From the NCBI RefSeq assembly GCF_009380155.1, contig NZ_WHUV01000002.1, forward strand, positions 620,001-684,000: 64,000 nucleotides of DNA. Reading direction: 5' to 3'. This document shows, piece by piece, positions 35,924-45,670 of this stretch; position 1 is the stretch's first letter; each line of letters starts with the position of its first letter. The position numbers were made by a program, and so were the translations under genes. Source of the stretch: Pseudomonas piscis (GTDB taxonomy: Bacteria > Pseudomonadota > Gammaproteobacteria > Pseudomonadales > Pseudomonadaceae). The notes beneath the pieces were generated by a model. That model saw nothing but the letters and a program-made list of their open reading frames with translations, had not been told where the DNA came from and searched no databases.

Positions 35924-37657
35924 CTACTCGTCCCTCAACCACACTGCGTCCAGATCGACGTCGTCACCAGCGAAATGGCCTGGGACAGCGACTGGCTGCG
36001 CTGCTCCTGGCTCGCCGTCATCCTCATCTTCGCCCTGGTCGGTGGAGTCAAAGTACTCTTCATCCATATCATCGAAGTCAAAGTCATTTTCGATTTCATC
36101 GTCGGAGTCGAAATCGATGTCCATAGGCGCTGACTGCTTAAGCTGGAAGATGGGGGGAAGCTGAGCCGCCTCACTATAAAAGCCTACGCCAGCCTCCAGG
36201 AGCGCGGCGAAGCAAGCATCTCCCTGGATGAAGTCAAGGTTCTCGTTGGCAAGCCAGCGACGACGCCCCCCTTCATAAGCCAACATCCAATTGTTGCCCA
36301 CAAGCGCCTGACGCGTCGCCAAAGGCCCAAGGTCGGTAAGGTTGAGATCACCGTTCACAAAGCCTGAATGTTTGAGATCCAAAGCTATAAGTGAGCAAAC
36401 CGAGCTCTCCATGTGCAGCACTTGCTGCACCAACGCGGCGTCTAGGTGAATCTCAAGCTCCTTACATAGCCATAACAACCAGGCCGTTTCACTGTGATGG
36501 TTCGCGGCCGATGCTGAGCCCAGGAGGTTGTTGCAAAAGTCGCCCAATGCCTCCCTGTTCAATTGATACTGGTGGCGATGGTAGGTCACAAGGATCTGGG
36601 TGATCACCTGGAGCGTGTTGGGAAATCCATAACCGCATTTGAGAAGGTATGCTTCCGCGATGGGCCAATTGGATTTTTTGATGATGGTGGACGAAAGCTG
36701 CTTCAGGCCATATTTCACCAAGCTTTCATCCTTGAACCGCGCCTCCAGCGAGAACAGCACTTCAAAATAGTGGTGAATGTCGTCTTTTTGCTGGCGCCGC
36801 TTTGCTGAGACTCTTAGCTTCTTGAGGGTGTATTTCCAAGACTCCTGAACGAGCTCGCGTACCTCGACAATCTTAGTTTTCGATGCATTGATCTGCAGCT
36901 CAAACGCGCTTACGCACTTGATGATGACAGCCAGCGCGCGTTCGGCCTCTTCTCGCGTGTTGAAGAAAAAGGTGAAGTCATCAACATAGCGGAAACCTTT
37001 GGGCCAACCATCCAGGGCAATTCGAATGGAGTCGTCAATCGCGACGCCGATCATCTCTGCAATGATGTGCGAAGTATCCGGGCCAATGGGCAACCCTATG
37101 GTCTGTCCATCCTGCGTGCCCATGCAGCGTTGGTCTAGGATGTTGCCAAAAAAATCGGGGACTCTGTCCCGTCTCGCCTTGGCTACAGCTTTTGAATGCA
37201 ACGCCCACGGGATGGTATGAGTGTAGATGGTGGGAAAATAGCTCGAAATATCGGTGACCAGCGCGTAGCGCGCGCCTGCCGAGCGGCGCACACGCTCCTC
37301 GTACAAGTCGGTGAATTTCGTCAGTTCAATCGCTCTCAGCGATCCTCCTTCTCCAGGGATGCTTCGAGAGATCTCGCTCTTGTTGAAATGTTCTTGGATT
37401 TGGGGCCAGTACTGGCAGATGTCTTTGGCCAGGCCATAAAAATTGACGGGATTGGGTATTGAGGTAGTCCGTCTGCTATATGACGACCTCGCCACCGAAA
37501 ATCGTTCGGACTGGGAGAGTATGCGCCTTCTCCCGTCCAGGGCTTCATCCCAGTTCGCTTCGACTGCCCCTATGTGTTCTGCCAATTGCTTGGTGCTGAA
37601 TCCAACCGGGAGTTGGATAGGAAAATACCCTCTGGAAAGCAAGTCCTGAAGTTGCAT
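35924..37657 (-). CDS. Reverse transcriptase of an unknown-group (DRT-like) defence type
   Basis: CAGGGACAGCC precedes ATG 37657. The 577-residue product begins MQLQDLLSRGYFPIQLPVGF, an opening I associate with unknown-group reverse transcriptases. Motif A is ALVTDISSYFPTIYTH (D136), motif B-like TIGLPIGPDTSHIIAE (187-201) and the catalytic box RYVDDF (Y224-V-D-D227). After the palm, a helical region of about 250 residues (LKKLRVSAKRRQQKDD onward) takes the place of a maturase domain. The protein ends in a run of Asp/Glu (about 512-549). There is no group II intron or retron-type partner gene; I cannot assign a DRT class. It is divergent from the pPIWI_RE operon. Confidence 0.85.
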   Translation of the reverse strand: MQLQDLLSRGYFPIQLPVGFSTKQLAEHIGAVEANWDEALDGRRRILSQSERFSVARSSYSRRTTSIPNPVNFYGLAKDICQYWPQIQEHFNKSEISRSIPGEGGSLRAIELTKFTDLYEERVRRSAGARYALVTDISSYFPTIYTHTIPWALHSKAVAKARRDRVPDFFGNILDQRCMGTQDGQTIGLPIGPDTSHIIAEMIGVAIDDSIRIALDGWPKGFRYVDDFTFFFNTREEAERALAVIIKCVSAFELQINASKTKIVEVRELVQESWKYTLKKLRVSAKRRQQKDDIHHYFEVLFSLEARFKDESLVKYGLKQLSSTIIKKSNWPIAEAYLLKCGYGFPNTLQVITQILVTYHRHQYQLNREALGDFCNNLLGSASAANHHSETAWLLWLCKELEIHLDAALVQQVLHMESSVCSLIALDLKHSGFVNGDLNLTDLGPLATRQALVGNNWMLAYEGGRRRWLANENLDFIQGDACFAALLEAGVGFYSEAAQLPPIFQLKQSAPMDIDFDSDDEIENDFDFDDMDEEYFDSTDQGEDEDDGEPGAAQPVAVPGHFAGDDVDLDAVWLRDE

Positions 37658-38009
37658 GGCTGTCCCTGGCGCTCGGGTAGTGAGTGAAAGCCCTAGTAGT
37701 GCTGACACATCTACGATCATGATTTGATAGCTATATGCCACGAAAATCTGACCAAGGCTACTCGCTGCAATGCCTTACCTTCGTGCGTCCTGCCATTTAT
37801 CGGAACACGGCTCTACGTAAACGAAGGCGAAACAATGCAGCAAGCAGGTCGTATGGGCATTCCACCGGAGCGCCGGCGCCAGCGAGCACAGCGCGATCCA
37901 CCGGTTGGCTTGCGATAATTGATATATTGAACCAGCCTGCTTGATCCGGTGGTAAGACTTGCAGAGCACGATGCTCCGCAGAGACATGCTTCCAATATAG
38001 GGGGGGCTT
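37658..38009 (-). ncRNA. Candidate structured leader or ncRNA upstream of the reverse transcriptase
   Basis: 352 bases separate the starts of two divergent genes and contain no supported ORF. Reverse-strand transcripts would carry CCACCGG and, some 35-45 bases later, CCGGTGG, plus GGCGCCGGCGCTCCGGTGG, so stable pairing is likely. GAGCATCGTGCTC (37968-37980) is a perfect short palindrome. Several DRT systems need a noncoding RNA next to the reverse transcriptase, which is why I note this region. Ends are unknown; it could be just two promoters. Confidence 0.3.
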
Positions 38010-39044
38010 ATGGACTCAGTGGATAGCGACGCCCAGCGCTTGCTCGGGCTGATCGTGAGGGCAGCGCAGCTTGATGCCCGCGAGTGTGCCGAACGGCACG
38101 ACCTCTTGCGCCAAGCCAGCGCCCTACTTTGGTGGCTGGAGCCTGGTTCCCCTCCCCGCACGATCGCAAATCTGCTCTCCTGCCTCAGCCTGCCGCTTGA
38201 GCAATGGCTGGACAGTCGTCTTAGGCAAGGCTACGAGGGCGCTCTGCAGTTTGCTGATGAACCCACTATGCTGTGCAGCGCGATCGCGCTGGAGACAAAC
38301 CCTCGCTTGGGCTGGGAGCGTGTCCAGCAAATCGTGAAAAAAGTTCGCGACCTCTGCCGGACGCGACCCCATGGCGATGATGAATACCGACTGTTCCGGA
38401 TGTTTTTGATCGAGCATGGAGTCGTAGACGCTGACAGTAGCCTGGACTTCTTGATTCCGCTTCAAGTCAGCTTCAACTCGCTGTACGAGCCGATTCCTCA
38501 GCATCTAATCCGCTCGGGTTATATCTACCTATGTCCGGGTTGTGGGTGGCCGATGGAGATTCACCACCGGGCAGTGTCCTGCGGCGCGCAGTGGTGTGAA
38601 CAAACCGTCGGGATTTTCCAGTGGATGGGTGACGAGCTGGTGAGTGTCAGAACCTCTAAGCTCATCCACCCCGTCACTGCTAAGAACAAGTACCGGCTAG
38701 TCCCCGCATTATGGGCATTTACCTTGATTCCGGGACTGCTGGAGATGCGCCTGCGCGATGGTATTGCTCGGCTAGGGATTACTGCAGAGCTGTGGCCTGA
38801 CGTCGACCAGGCTGACCTGAGCTTCACGGCCAATGATCGAACCTATTCGCTGGATGCCAAGGTTTGGAATTCGCCTCGAAATCTGGGACTTCACCTGGTT
38901 GATACCCCATCCACTGGGGCTATCTACATCATTCCGGACTACCAACGGCAGCACGTCGATTCGTTAAGTGAGCAGTGCAGCCCTAAGCAGATCAAGTCTG
39001 AATCTCAGTGCCTGCGGTGGGTGAAAGAGCTATGTCAACGTTAA
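38010..39044 (+). CDS. pPIWI_RE_Y-like restriction endonuclease-fold protein
   Basis: The 344-residue product follows a G-rich ribosome binding site (GGGGGGGCTT). A zinc-binding segment (YLCPGCGWPMEIHH then SCGAQWCEQ) lies at about 175-200. Near the C-terminus ADLSFTANDRTYSLDAKVWN shows a D...DxK endonuclease core. This matches the REase-like first gene of pPIWI_RE systems, and the next two genes are the helicase and the PIWI protein in the expected order. Its stop overlaps the start of the helicase gene by 13 bases. Predicted role is DNA cleavage in the PIWI complex. Confidence 0.8.
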   Translation: MDSVDSDAQRLLGLIVRAAQLDARECAERHDLLRQASALLWWLEPGSPPRTIANLLSCLSLPLEQWLDSRLRQGYEGALQFADEPTMLCSAIALETNPRLGWERVQQIVKKVRDLCRTRPHGDDEYRLFRMFLIEHGVVDADSSLDFLIPLQVSFNSLYEPIPQHLIRSGYIYLCPGCGWPMEIHHRAVSCGAQWCEQTVGIFQWMGDELVSVRTSKLIHPVTAKNKYRLVPALWAFTLIPGLLEMRLRDGIARLGITAELWPDVDQADLSFTANDRTYSLDAKVWNSPRNLGLHLVDTPSTGAIYIIPDYQRQHVDSLSEQCSPKQIKSESQCLRWVKELCQR

Positions 39045-42000
39045 CTGAAAATGCAACCGCCCTAGCGCTTGGGCTGGCCATCAAGCACATCAGCAAGGAG
39101 CCGACCCTCGCTGACGCTGAAGTCTTTCTGGTAGGACGCCCTCATCTGTGGATCGGCTGGGAAAGCGCTTCTGAGGTGGCGCGCGAGCAAATAATTACGC
39201 TCATCAAGTACCGCCCTGTCGACCTGAACCAGACCGGGCGATTTCTTGATGTGGCGCGGAGGATTATTTTCGGTGCTGGTTCGCCGTTTCGGGCAGCGGG
39301 TGCTGATCTCTTAGTTAGCCAAGAAGCCCCGCCCCCCCTGACCGAAACCGACGTTTACTGCTTCCAGGAAGGCTTTGACCTGGACGGCCTAATCGAGGAG
39401 AAACTCTGCGCTATCAAGGTGGAGCCAACTGCCGCGTCATCTACGAAATGGCCCGTGGACGGACAGATTATTCTTCGAGAAACGCAGTCCGATGGGTATC
39501 GCACGTTTGTCATTCCCGAAGCCCAGCGCTCTCGACTGGCGCTAAATGACACCCCTCTTCCCCTGGTTGAAGCCGCGGACGTGCCGAAGTTTGCTTGGGA
39601 GAAGGCTTCGCTGCATGAGTTGGCCAGCGCGCTCGATCAAGCGGGACGTGACCCCATCAACCATCTGCATCAGAGCCATCGAAGCTCCTTGAACTCAATC
39701 GTACGAAATGAAGGGCGCGTAGAGGCAAATGCGGGAAATTTCTATCGGGTCAATGCGCCGACAGGAACAGGGAAAACTGTTGTCATGGGGTTGATGGGCA
39801 TCCACTCCGCCTTGCAAGGGCATCGGGTCGTTATTGCGGTTCCCAACCTGACTGACGTGCGCAATATGGTTGAGGCCCTGAAACGTTCGGTGCGTGTCGT
39901 AGCTCCCCACCTGAAGATTGCCCCGCTGCACTCCCAGCGTCGGATTGCCAAAGCGGGAGATTTTTACCTGGCGCGTGGCCGAGAGGATCACCCCTACGAC
40001 TACCGATGCCTACTCGATGCCTGCGCAACAGACGAGAGCGTGAGCCCACGGGATGAAGAGCCCTGCTTTAATCTGCAGATCCCGGGTGAGCGCCGAGGGC
40101 GTGAGACGTACAAGCGTATTCATAGCTGTCCGTTTTTGAACCAGTGTGGCAAGCGCACGTTGCTCGAACAGGCTTTGGCAGCGGACATCGTCGTCGTTAA
40201 TCACCATGCTCTGATTTCCGGTACCACCCGTATCGCTCTCGGAGGTGGCGGTGGAGAGTCAAGAAGCCTCTTGGAGCTGCTTCTCAGGACGGCCTCACTG
40301 TTCATGGTCGATGAGATCGATGGGCTTCTACTGAGCGCCATCGACACGAGCGTGTTTGAGCTGCCGTTGAGCAACCACATCGAGCACAGCAGCCTGGCCG
40401 AGCTGCACATGGAGATCTTCGGGCGAGACAGCATTCCAGATGTCGATGCCCCGACCCTGTATCGTGCGCAGCGGGGCTGCAACGCGGTAATCCTCCATAC
40501 GACACGGCTGCTCCAGTTGGCGTTGAAACACCTGAAATGGCCAGATCGCGAAACCGTGTGGGAGCGAGCGGAAGATCAGATGATCGCGGATTACCTGGGC
40601 GTCGACCCTTCGGTGCTCGATGGTGTCTGCGGCTACGGCGATCAGAGCATTCCTCCCCACCTGGCGCCGCTGCAGGAACTTCTGCAAGCCTTCTCACACA
40701 ATGACGCGTTGCCGAGCCCAATGGAGGTGATCGTCAACATTGGGGATCTGCTTCGCAACTTGGCGGCACGTAAACAGCTGGGGAGGAAGCTGAACGACGA
40801 TAAACTCGAAAAGCTCAAGTCGTCATTGGTTATCAGGACGGGTTTGCACTTTATTGAGACCAGCCTTCGTACCCTCTATTCAGATGTCCCCATGCTCGCG
40901 CGTGCGAAGGTGGCCGCGGCGTTGAGGGTGCAGCAGGATCTTTCGGGCTCGGCGCCCTTCAGCCCGACGCCACTTGGGCCGCTGCAACGCGTTGTCTACG
41001 GTTTCAAGCGTAAGTTGGAGGGGCGGGACACCTGGTCGCTTCAGGTCGTGGCTATGTCCGGGGATCCGCATCGGACACTTCAGTATCTGCCGAACCTGAC
41101 GTCCAAGATCCACGCAGGTGTGAATCGCACGTTCATTGGCTTCAGTGCCACCGCGTTCTTCCCTGGCGCCAGCTGCTTCGATTTGAACGCGAAGACGCTA
41201 ATCGACGTGCCGGACGCCAAGGGGAATATCCGTTTTGAAAATGTGAATGTCTCCGTGCATGTGTCAGGCTCCCCGCTGGATTCTCGCCTGCTCAACGTAA
41301 GGGATCTGGGCTATGAGCTCTGGCCGTGGCTCACCAGCCACTTGGCGGCCCTGGAGCAAGACGCCAACACCTGCCATAGAGCACGATTGCTATTAGTCAC
41401 AGGGAGTGACGCCGAGGCAGAACAGCTCGCATCAACCCTCCATGAAATTTCTGCAGGGCAGCGCAAGGTCGCATGGATTAGGGGCGGCAAGAAAGCCGAT
41501 CGACAGGAGCGCTTACCGCTCGCGAACCGGCTCACCTACGACGATCTCGTCGAATTCGCCGACGGCCCCAATGCAGATGTGCAACTCATGGTCAGCTCGA
41601 TCTATCCGATGGCGCGGGGTCACAACATCGTGACCGCCGACGGCAAGTCGGCATTGGGGGGCGTGGTGGTTTGTGTGCGACCGTTGCCTTCCTCAGACCA
41701 GCCCGGCAACAACCTAGCGCACCTTTGCTACAGCGTTGGCGAAGGTGTGATGGCGTCAGCCAATCCAGGCCTTGCGCTGCTGGCAGAGCGTGCCATGGCA
41801 AACCGCATTCTCAACGGTATCCGGCTGGCACCGCCCTACTTTTACAGCCAACCCAAAGCTATCCGGTTCTTCACCATCATGAACGTCCTGGTCACGCTTA
41901 CCCAGCTGGTTGGGCGAGCCAGGCGTGGAGGCACTCCCGTTACCTGCTACCTGGCCGACGCGGCGTTCTTCGACAGTCGCTACACTTGGGCGATGCTGTT

Positions 42001-42172
42001 GGAACGCACCATTTATAAGCTCAAGCAGGATGGCCACTGGAGTGAATTTTCCACGCACCACGCGGGGCTGGTGGAAGCTATGACGCTGTACATCGAGACG
42101 TCGGGCCCGCAATCGCCTGCAGGCCCCCAAGAGACTGAGGGGCTACCTGATGACGATTTCCCTGAGGACTAA
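39032..42172 (+). CDS. pPIWI_RE_Z-like DinG/XPD-type helicase
   Basis: GGGTGAAAGAGCT precedes ATG 39032; the product has 1046 residues. Walker A is APTGTGKT (242-249) and the DEAD/H box variant is VDEIDG (D427-E-I-D430). Between them cysteines around 326-331, near 352, 366 and 372 (PFLNQCGKR) fit the iron-sulphur cluster of DinG/XPD helicases. The C-terminal motor domain has GFSATAF and ends with LTQLVGRARRGGTPV, a motif VI with paired arginines. It is the second gene of the pPIWI_RE operon and should unwind or translocate DNA for the PIWI and REase subunits. Confidence 0.85.
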   Translation: MSTLTENATALALGLAIKHISKEPTLADAEVFLVGRPHLWIGWESASEVAREQIITLIKYRPVDLNQTGRFLDVARRIIFGAGSPFRAAGADLLVSQEAPPPLTETDVYCFQEGFDLDGLIEEKLCAIKVEPTAASSTKWPVDGQIILRETQSDGYRTFVIPEAQRSRLALNDTPLPLVEAADVPKFAWEKASLHELASALDQAGRDPINHLHQSHRSSLNSIVRNEGRVEANAGNFYRVNAPTGTGKTVVMGLMGIHSALQGHRVVIAVPNLTDVRNMVEALKRSVRVVAPHLKIAPLHSQRRIAKAGDFYLARGREDHPYDYRCLLDACATDESVSPRDEEPCFNLQIPGERRGRETYKRIHSCPFLNQCGKRTLLEQALAADIVVVNHHALISGTTRIALGGGGGESRSLLELLLRTASLFMVDEIDGLLLSAIDTSVFELPLSNHIEHSSLAELHMEIFGRDSIPDVDAPTLYRAQRGCNAVILHTTRLLQLALKHLKWPDRETVWERAEDQMIADYLGVDPSVLDGVCGYGDQSIPPHLAPLQELLQAFSHNDALPSPMEVIVNIGDLLRNLAARKQLGRKLNDDKLEKLKSSLVIRTGLHFIETSLRTLYSDVPMLARAKVAAALRVQQDLSGSAPFSPTPLGPLQRVVYGFKRKLEGRDTWSLQVVAMSGDPHRTLQYLPNLTSKIHAGVNRTFIGFSATAFFPGASCFDLNAKTLIDVPDAKGNIRFENVNVSVHVSGSPLDSRLLNVRDLGYELWPWLTSHLAALEQDANTCHRARLLLVTGSDAEAEQLASTLHEISAGQRKVAWIRGGKKADRQERLPLANRLTYDDLVEFADGPNADVQLMVSSIYPMARGHNIVTADGKSALGGVVVCVRPLPSSDQPGNNLAHLCYSVGEGVMASANPGLALLAERAMANRILNGIRLAPPYFYSQPKAIRFFTIMNVLVTLTQLVGRARRGGTPVTCYLADAAFFDSRYTWAMLLERTIYKLKQDGHWSEFSTHHAGLVEAMTLYIETSGPQSPAGPQETEGLPDDDFPED

Positions 42173-44516
42173 CCTATTCCGGTTTGACCCGGACGAGCTT
42201 CCTCCCATCACGCAGTACCATGCTTCGCGGGAATTCGTGAATGCGTGGGCGCTACTCACCGACCACTTCGGCAAGCCATATCTGCCCACCGATTCACTTG
42301 AAGAGATCCTCAGCTACTTGTCAGGCGGCCCGGTCTGGGTCAACGCGCAACTGCTCAAAAGCAATGACGCGCCAGCCATCGCGTCCCTGAAGGCGCTCGA
42401 CTCCGGCAAACTGAACCGGGCAATCAACGTATGGGCTCAGCACATCCTGCGCAACGCACCGCCTGGCCAACAGGATTTCGTTCATGCGCTGGTACCCGAT
42501 CACGCCATGCCGCTTCGTGCGTCCGACATCATGCGCGACCCACGACAGTCGAACTTGGCCTACAAAGTCGTCCCCTGGATGATTGCCCATCAGTTATCGA
42601 CCAAGCCGATGGACTCTTCTGTCCCGTTGAACCTCACGGTCTGCAGCGACGGTTCATTGGTCGCCTGGGATAGCCCGTTGCTCTACGCCCGAGGCGATCG
42701 CAAGGCCGTGGCCATGCACTCGATTTCGACGAACCTCTTGTTGTTGCACAAGGTGCCGAGTCAGTACGCATCCGTGACGGTTCATTTGAGCCACATTCTG
42801 CCTGAGTGGCGCCATACCACACACTCGACTTGGCTCAAGACTGACCACGGGATTTCCAAGTTTCAGATCCACACGATACGTATTGGCGAGGGTCAATATC
42901 AGACGGTCTACTCAAGCCCCGCCGCGGAACTCATCCAGCACATGGGGGAAGGTAGCCTGCCGGCATTGGGTGGCAATGAAGTCTCTCTAGCGGGGCCCCT
43001 CAGACCTATTCACACCCACACGCCGATTGGCTCACCCATTGGCAGTGGCGTCGGAACGGTTATCCTCGACCAAGCAAGCTTCCATGTCCAGAAAACTGTA
43101 GCCTCCGCCAAGCCCATGCTGACCCGCTATGTCGGTCGGCTCATCGCCCTGCGAGACAGCGACTCCCATGCTCCAACTCGGCCTATCCGCATCGCGGTGG
43201 TAACTGCGCATACAGACATCATGATGCGCATTAACACGGCGTACACCAATTTGGAAGCAGTCTCCCACGTATTCAGGGACAAGCCTAAGCCTCAAGTCCT
43301 GCTCCAGCAGATCCAGTGCAAAGACGCGCAGCGCGTACTGACCACCAAGACGAGTTCAGCCGACATCCAAAGCTGGTTTACCCATGAATTGCTGCCGCGG
43401 CTGAGCACCTGGGCGCCGGATGCTGCGATCATCGAGACCACTCCCGATGTGGCCACGAAGGACGATAGCGATCCGAAGCATGTCCTGCGAGCGCTCTGCG
43501 CTAAACATGGCATCTCCACGCAGTTCATCTTCCACCTCCCGCCGCAAGCGGAAGGGGCTGTCACCTCCAGAGGTATGGCCGCTGGGCTCAAAAGCCGATT
43601 GCGTAAAGCCAAGGCGAACGCTGAGGAGTCCGACGAGCCAGAAGATTACCCAGGCATCAACAGCGTGATCGATGCCATCCGCGGTACCGGCTATGTGCCG
43701 ATCCCCCTGGAGCGCACAGCAGGCATCCCGGCCGAAACGACCGTGGTTTCGATCTATGTCGATTACCTCAGCAAGCTGAGTGTGTACTTGCCCGTCATCA
43801 CACGCGCTGTGGTCAACACGCGCGAGATGCAGGTCTACGTGGATGGGGCCGGCGGTCAACCGGGCCAGTGGAGAAGTTACAGCGAAGGCCTCTGCGCCAT
43901 TCATGCGAGCCCGAAACTGCTGGATGGAGAGGCAGCGAAGCTGCTGATCAGACAGGCACTCCTGGCGCCTACCACGGTGGCCGACAGCCCGCTGATTGTC
44001 TATATCAACGCCAGCGCCAAGCGCCTGTATCCTGGCATGAATGATGGCGCGGGCCATGGCTTGCCACCCGTGCCAAAGAACGCCTGGTTGATCCGCACGC
44101 GGTCTGATCATCAAACGGCTCAGATGACCGGTGTCCATTCCCTTTCGCCTCTGGTGCCCATGTTCATAGGCAATCGCATTGGTGTACACCAAGCTGAGCA
44201 CCAAGAACGGGTGTATTACTTCACGTCCTATTCCAAGACCTTTAACAAAGTGCGCTCTCACCGCAAGCACACCCGCTACGACGTCACGCAGTCACAGCTC
44301 AAGGATTCGTGGCTGCAGCTCGGGGTGACCGAGTTTGTGATGATCCAGGAAGGCGATTTTGCAAACAAAGATCAGCTGGCGCTGCAGGCCGGATACTGGT
44401 GCAAGAATGCGCCGTTGTGGGACGGGTTCCTGCGGCTTCCCTCCCCGCTTCATGCAGCTCGGCAGATCGCGGAGGATCATCCGGTCGCCGAAAAACTAAG
44501 GAAAGGCCGGTTTTGA
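42150..44516 (+). CDS. pPIWI_RE family PIWI protein
   Basis: GAGGGGCTACCTG precedes ATG 42150, 22 bases inside the helicase gene. The 788-residue product has no PAZ-like domain that I can identify. Its second half carries strands and spacing of a PIWI/RNase H fold (IRIAVVTAHTDIMMR, AIIETTPDV, TTVVSIYVDYLSK, SPLIVYINASAKRLYPG, ending with YFTSYSKTFNKVRSHRKHTR). The family call comes mostly from the operon: REase-like, DinG-like and PIWI genes in this order define pPIWI_RE systems, thought to use guide-directed recognition of RNA-DNA hybrids. The closing segment near residues 690-760 has conserved-looking Arg, His and Glu residues. Confidence 0.8.
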   Translation: MTISLRTNLFRFDPDELPPITQYHASREFVNAWALLTDHFGKPYLPTDSLEEILSYLSGGPVWVNAQLLKSNDAPAIASLKALDSGKLNRAINVWAQHILRNAPPGQQDFVHALVPDHAMPLRASDIMRDPRQSNLAYKVVPWMIAHQLSTKPMDSSVPLNLTVCSDGSLVAWDSPLLYARGDRKAVAMHSISTNLLLLHKVPSQYASVTVHLSHILPEWRHTTHSTWLKTDHGISKFQIHTIRIGEGQYQTVYSSPAAELIQHMGEGSLPALGGNEVSLAGPLRPIHTHTPIGSPIGSGVGTVILDQASFHVQKTVASAKPMLTRYVGRLIALRDSDSHAPTRPIRIAVVTAHTDIMMRINTAYTNLEAVSHVFRDKPKPQVLLQQIQCKDAQRVLTTKTSSADIQSWFTHELLPRLSTWAPDAAIIETTPDVATKDDSDPKHVLRALCAKHGISTQFIFHLPPQAEGAVTSRGMAAGLKSRLRKAKANAEESDEPEDYPGINSVIDAIRGTGYVPIPLERTAGIPAETTVVSIYVDYLSKLSVYLPVITRAVVNTREMQVYVDGAGGQPGQWRSYSEGLCAIHASPKLLDGEAAKLLIRQALLAPTTVADSPLIVYINASAKRLYPGMNDGAGHGLPPVPKNAWLIRTRSDHQTAQMTGVHSLSPLVPMFIGNRIGVHQAEHQERVYYFTSYSKTFNKVRSHRKHTRYDVTQSQLKDSWLQLGVTEFVMIQEGDFANKDQLALQAGYWCKNAPLWDGFLRLPSPLHAARQIAEDHPVAEKLRKGRF

Positions 44517-45246
44517 AGGCGCCGCTTTGATTGACTGTGTTGAGACTTGGTCTTAGCTATCTTGGCTAACCAAAACGCCCTCGTCGTCAAACTCCTCCGA
44601 CCGCACGCTCGGCAAGTCCTCTAAGCCCATGCGAACTACCAGCTACCTTGGCCAACCTACACTTTCATCGGCGTTGCGTGCCGACTCGCAGCGACATCCC
44701 CAACGAAACTACGTGAGAATATTTTTTCAAAATTGGGGATGGTTGTTTGTATTCAAAGCATAAGCGCAGCCAAAGGCTGCGAAGAAGACGATTTCCCCTC
44801 AGCCCCTGCGGGGCAATGCAGATGCGAGCCTGGCAACAGAGACCAAATCTGGAAACCGTCAAAAGCAAAAACCGAACCGGCAAAACCGTGTGTGAACCTT
44901 GCAGATCACCTGCGACTGCACACCACTCGCTTTTTTCTTGTCCTCAAATATAGAACTCCGTCTCGCGAAAAAAATTTCAAGGGTGCATGCAGGAAAATAC
45001 TTTAAATACAGAGAAAGTCACTGATTATATGAGGTTAATCAGTGAAAACAACTAGATCACGGTGAGCGATGGGCACGGGCAGTCCGCGCCGGGAAAGCTG
45101 CAGGCCTATCCCGATGCTGGCCTGAAAAGGTTCTTCGTTAAGACCGGCGTGAAGGTCTGTGTGGTACTGTCAGATGCTCTACGTCGGGTATTTCCGCTGA
45201 AAATGGTTTGCGGGCCTTTCTCGCCTGACATTGGCCAGGAGCATCT
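44517..45246. other. Gene-poor region after the pPIWI_RE operon
   Basis: Short ORFs here (for example 44733-45005, 45062-45256) lack ribosome binding sites. GCCCCTGCGGGGC near 44802-44814 is a small hairpin. The clearest element is the dyad at 45018-45045, in an AT-rich patch (about 44935-45055) suited to a promoter. Confidence 0.4.
45018..45045. promoter_or_regulatory. Perfect dyad, likely operator
   Basis: Arms TCACTGATTA and TAATCAGTGA (10 bases each) flank an 8-base centre (TATGAGGT). No T-run follows, so it is more likely a protein-binding site than a terminator. The nearest regulator gene is the XRE-type protein starting at 45247, about 200 bases downstream, so autoregulation is possible. 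Confidence 0.55.
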
Positions 45247-45648
45247 ATGTCGCTGAAAGCAGCTTTCGCCACTGTACTTAAAACCATGCGCATTAGCCGC
45301 GGGTTGACGCATAAGGATATGGCCTTAGCGAGCAGCCGTGGCTACATGCTGAAGCTGGAACACGGCCGATCAAGCCCTACGGTAGAGAAGCTGACTGCGA
45401 TAGGTGAAGCGATGGGGCTCAGCCCTTTGACGCTTTTCACACTGACGTTGAGCGTAGAGAGCGGCCAACCTATTGATACCCTGGTACAGCGGCTGAAAGC
45501 TGACGTTGCAGATCTGGAGACCAATGGCGCGCTCAGCGGCCTGGTAGCCTCATCAGCGACGCCTATCTGCATAACAAAGCCCTCATCGGCACGCCGGCGC
45601 AAGGCTATTTACCCGTCATCTCAAGCTGAACTGTGCTTTGCCGAGTAG
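45247..45648 (+). CDS. XRE-family helix-turn-helix regulator
   Basis: CCAGGAGCATCT precedes the ATG. Residues 1-65 form an XRE helix-turn-helix: FATVLKTMRISRGLTHKDMA, LASSRGYMLKLEHGRSSPTV and EKLTAIGEAMGLSPLTLFTL. The remainder has helices (LVQRLKADVADLETNGALSG) and a disordered tail. It resembles short stand-alone XRE regulators common in Pseudomonas islands. A perfect dyad about 200 bases upstream may be its operator. Targets could include neighbouring defence operons; this is inference. Confidence 0.85.
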   Translation: MSLKAAFATVLKTMRISRGLTHKDMALASSRGYMLKLEHGRSSPTVEKLTAIGEAMGLSPLTLFTLTLSVESGQPIDTLVQRLKADVADLETNGALSGLVASSATPICITKPSSARRRKAIYPSSQAELCFAE

Positions 45649-45670
45649 CAGAGGTTGAGATCGCCGAGCG

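Noticed and set aside
45062..45256. GTG-started 64-codon ORF upstream of the XRE gene
   Set aside because: No ribosome binding site, and it overlaps the well-supported XRE start.
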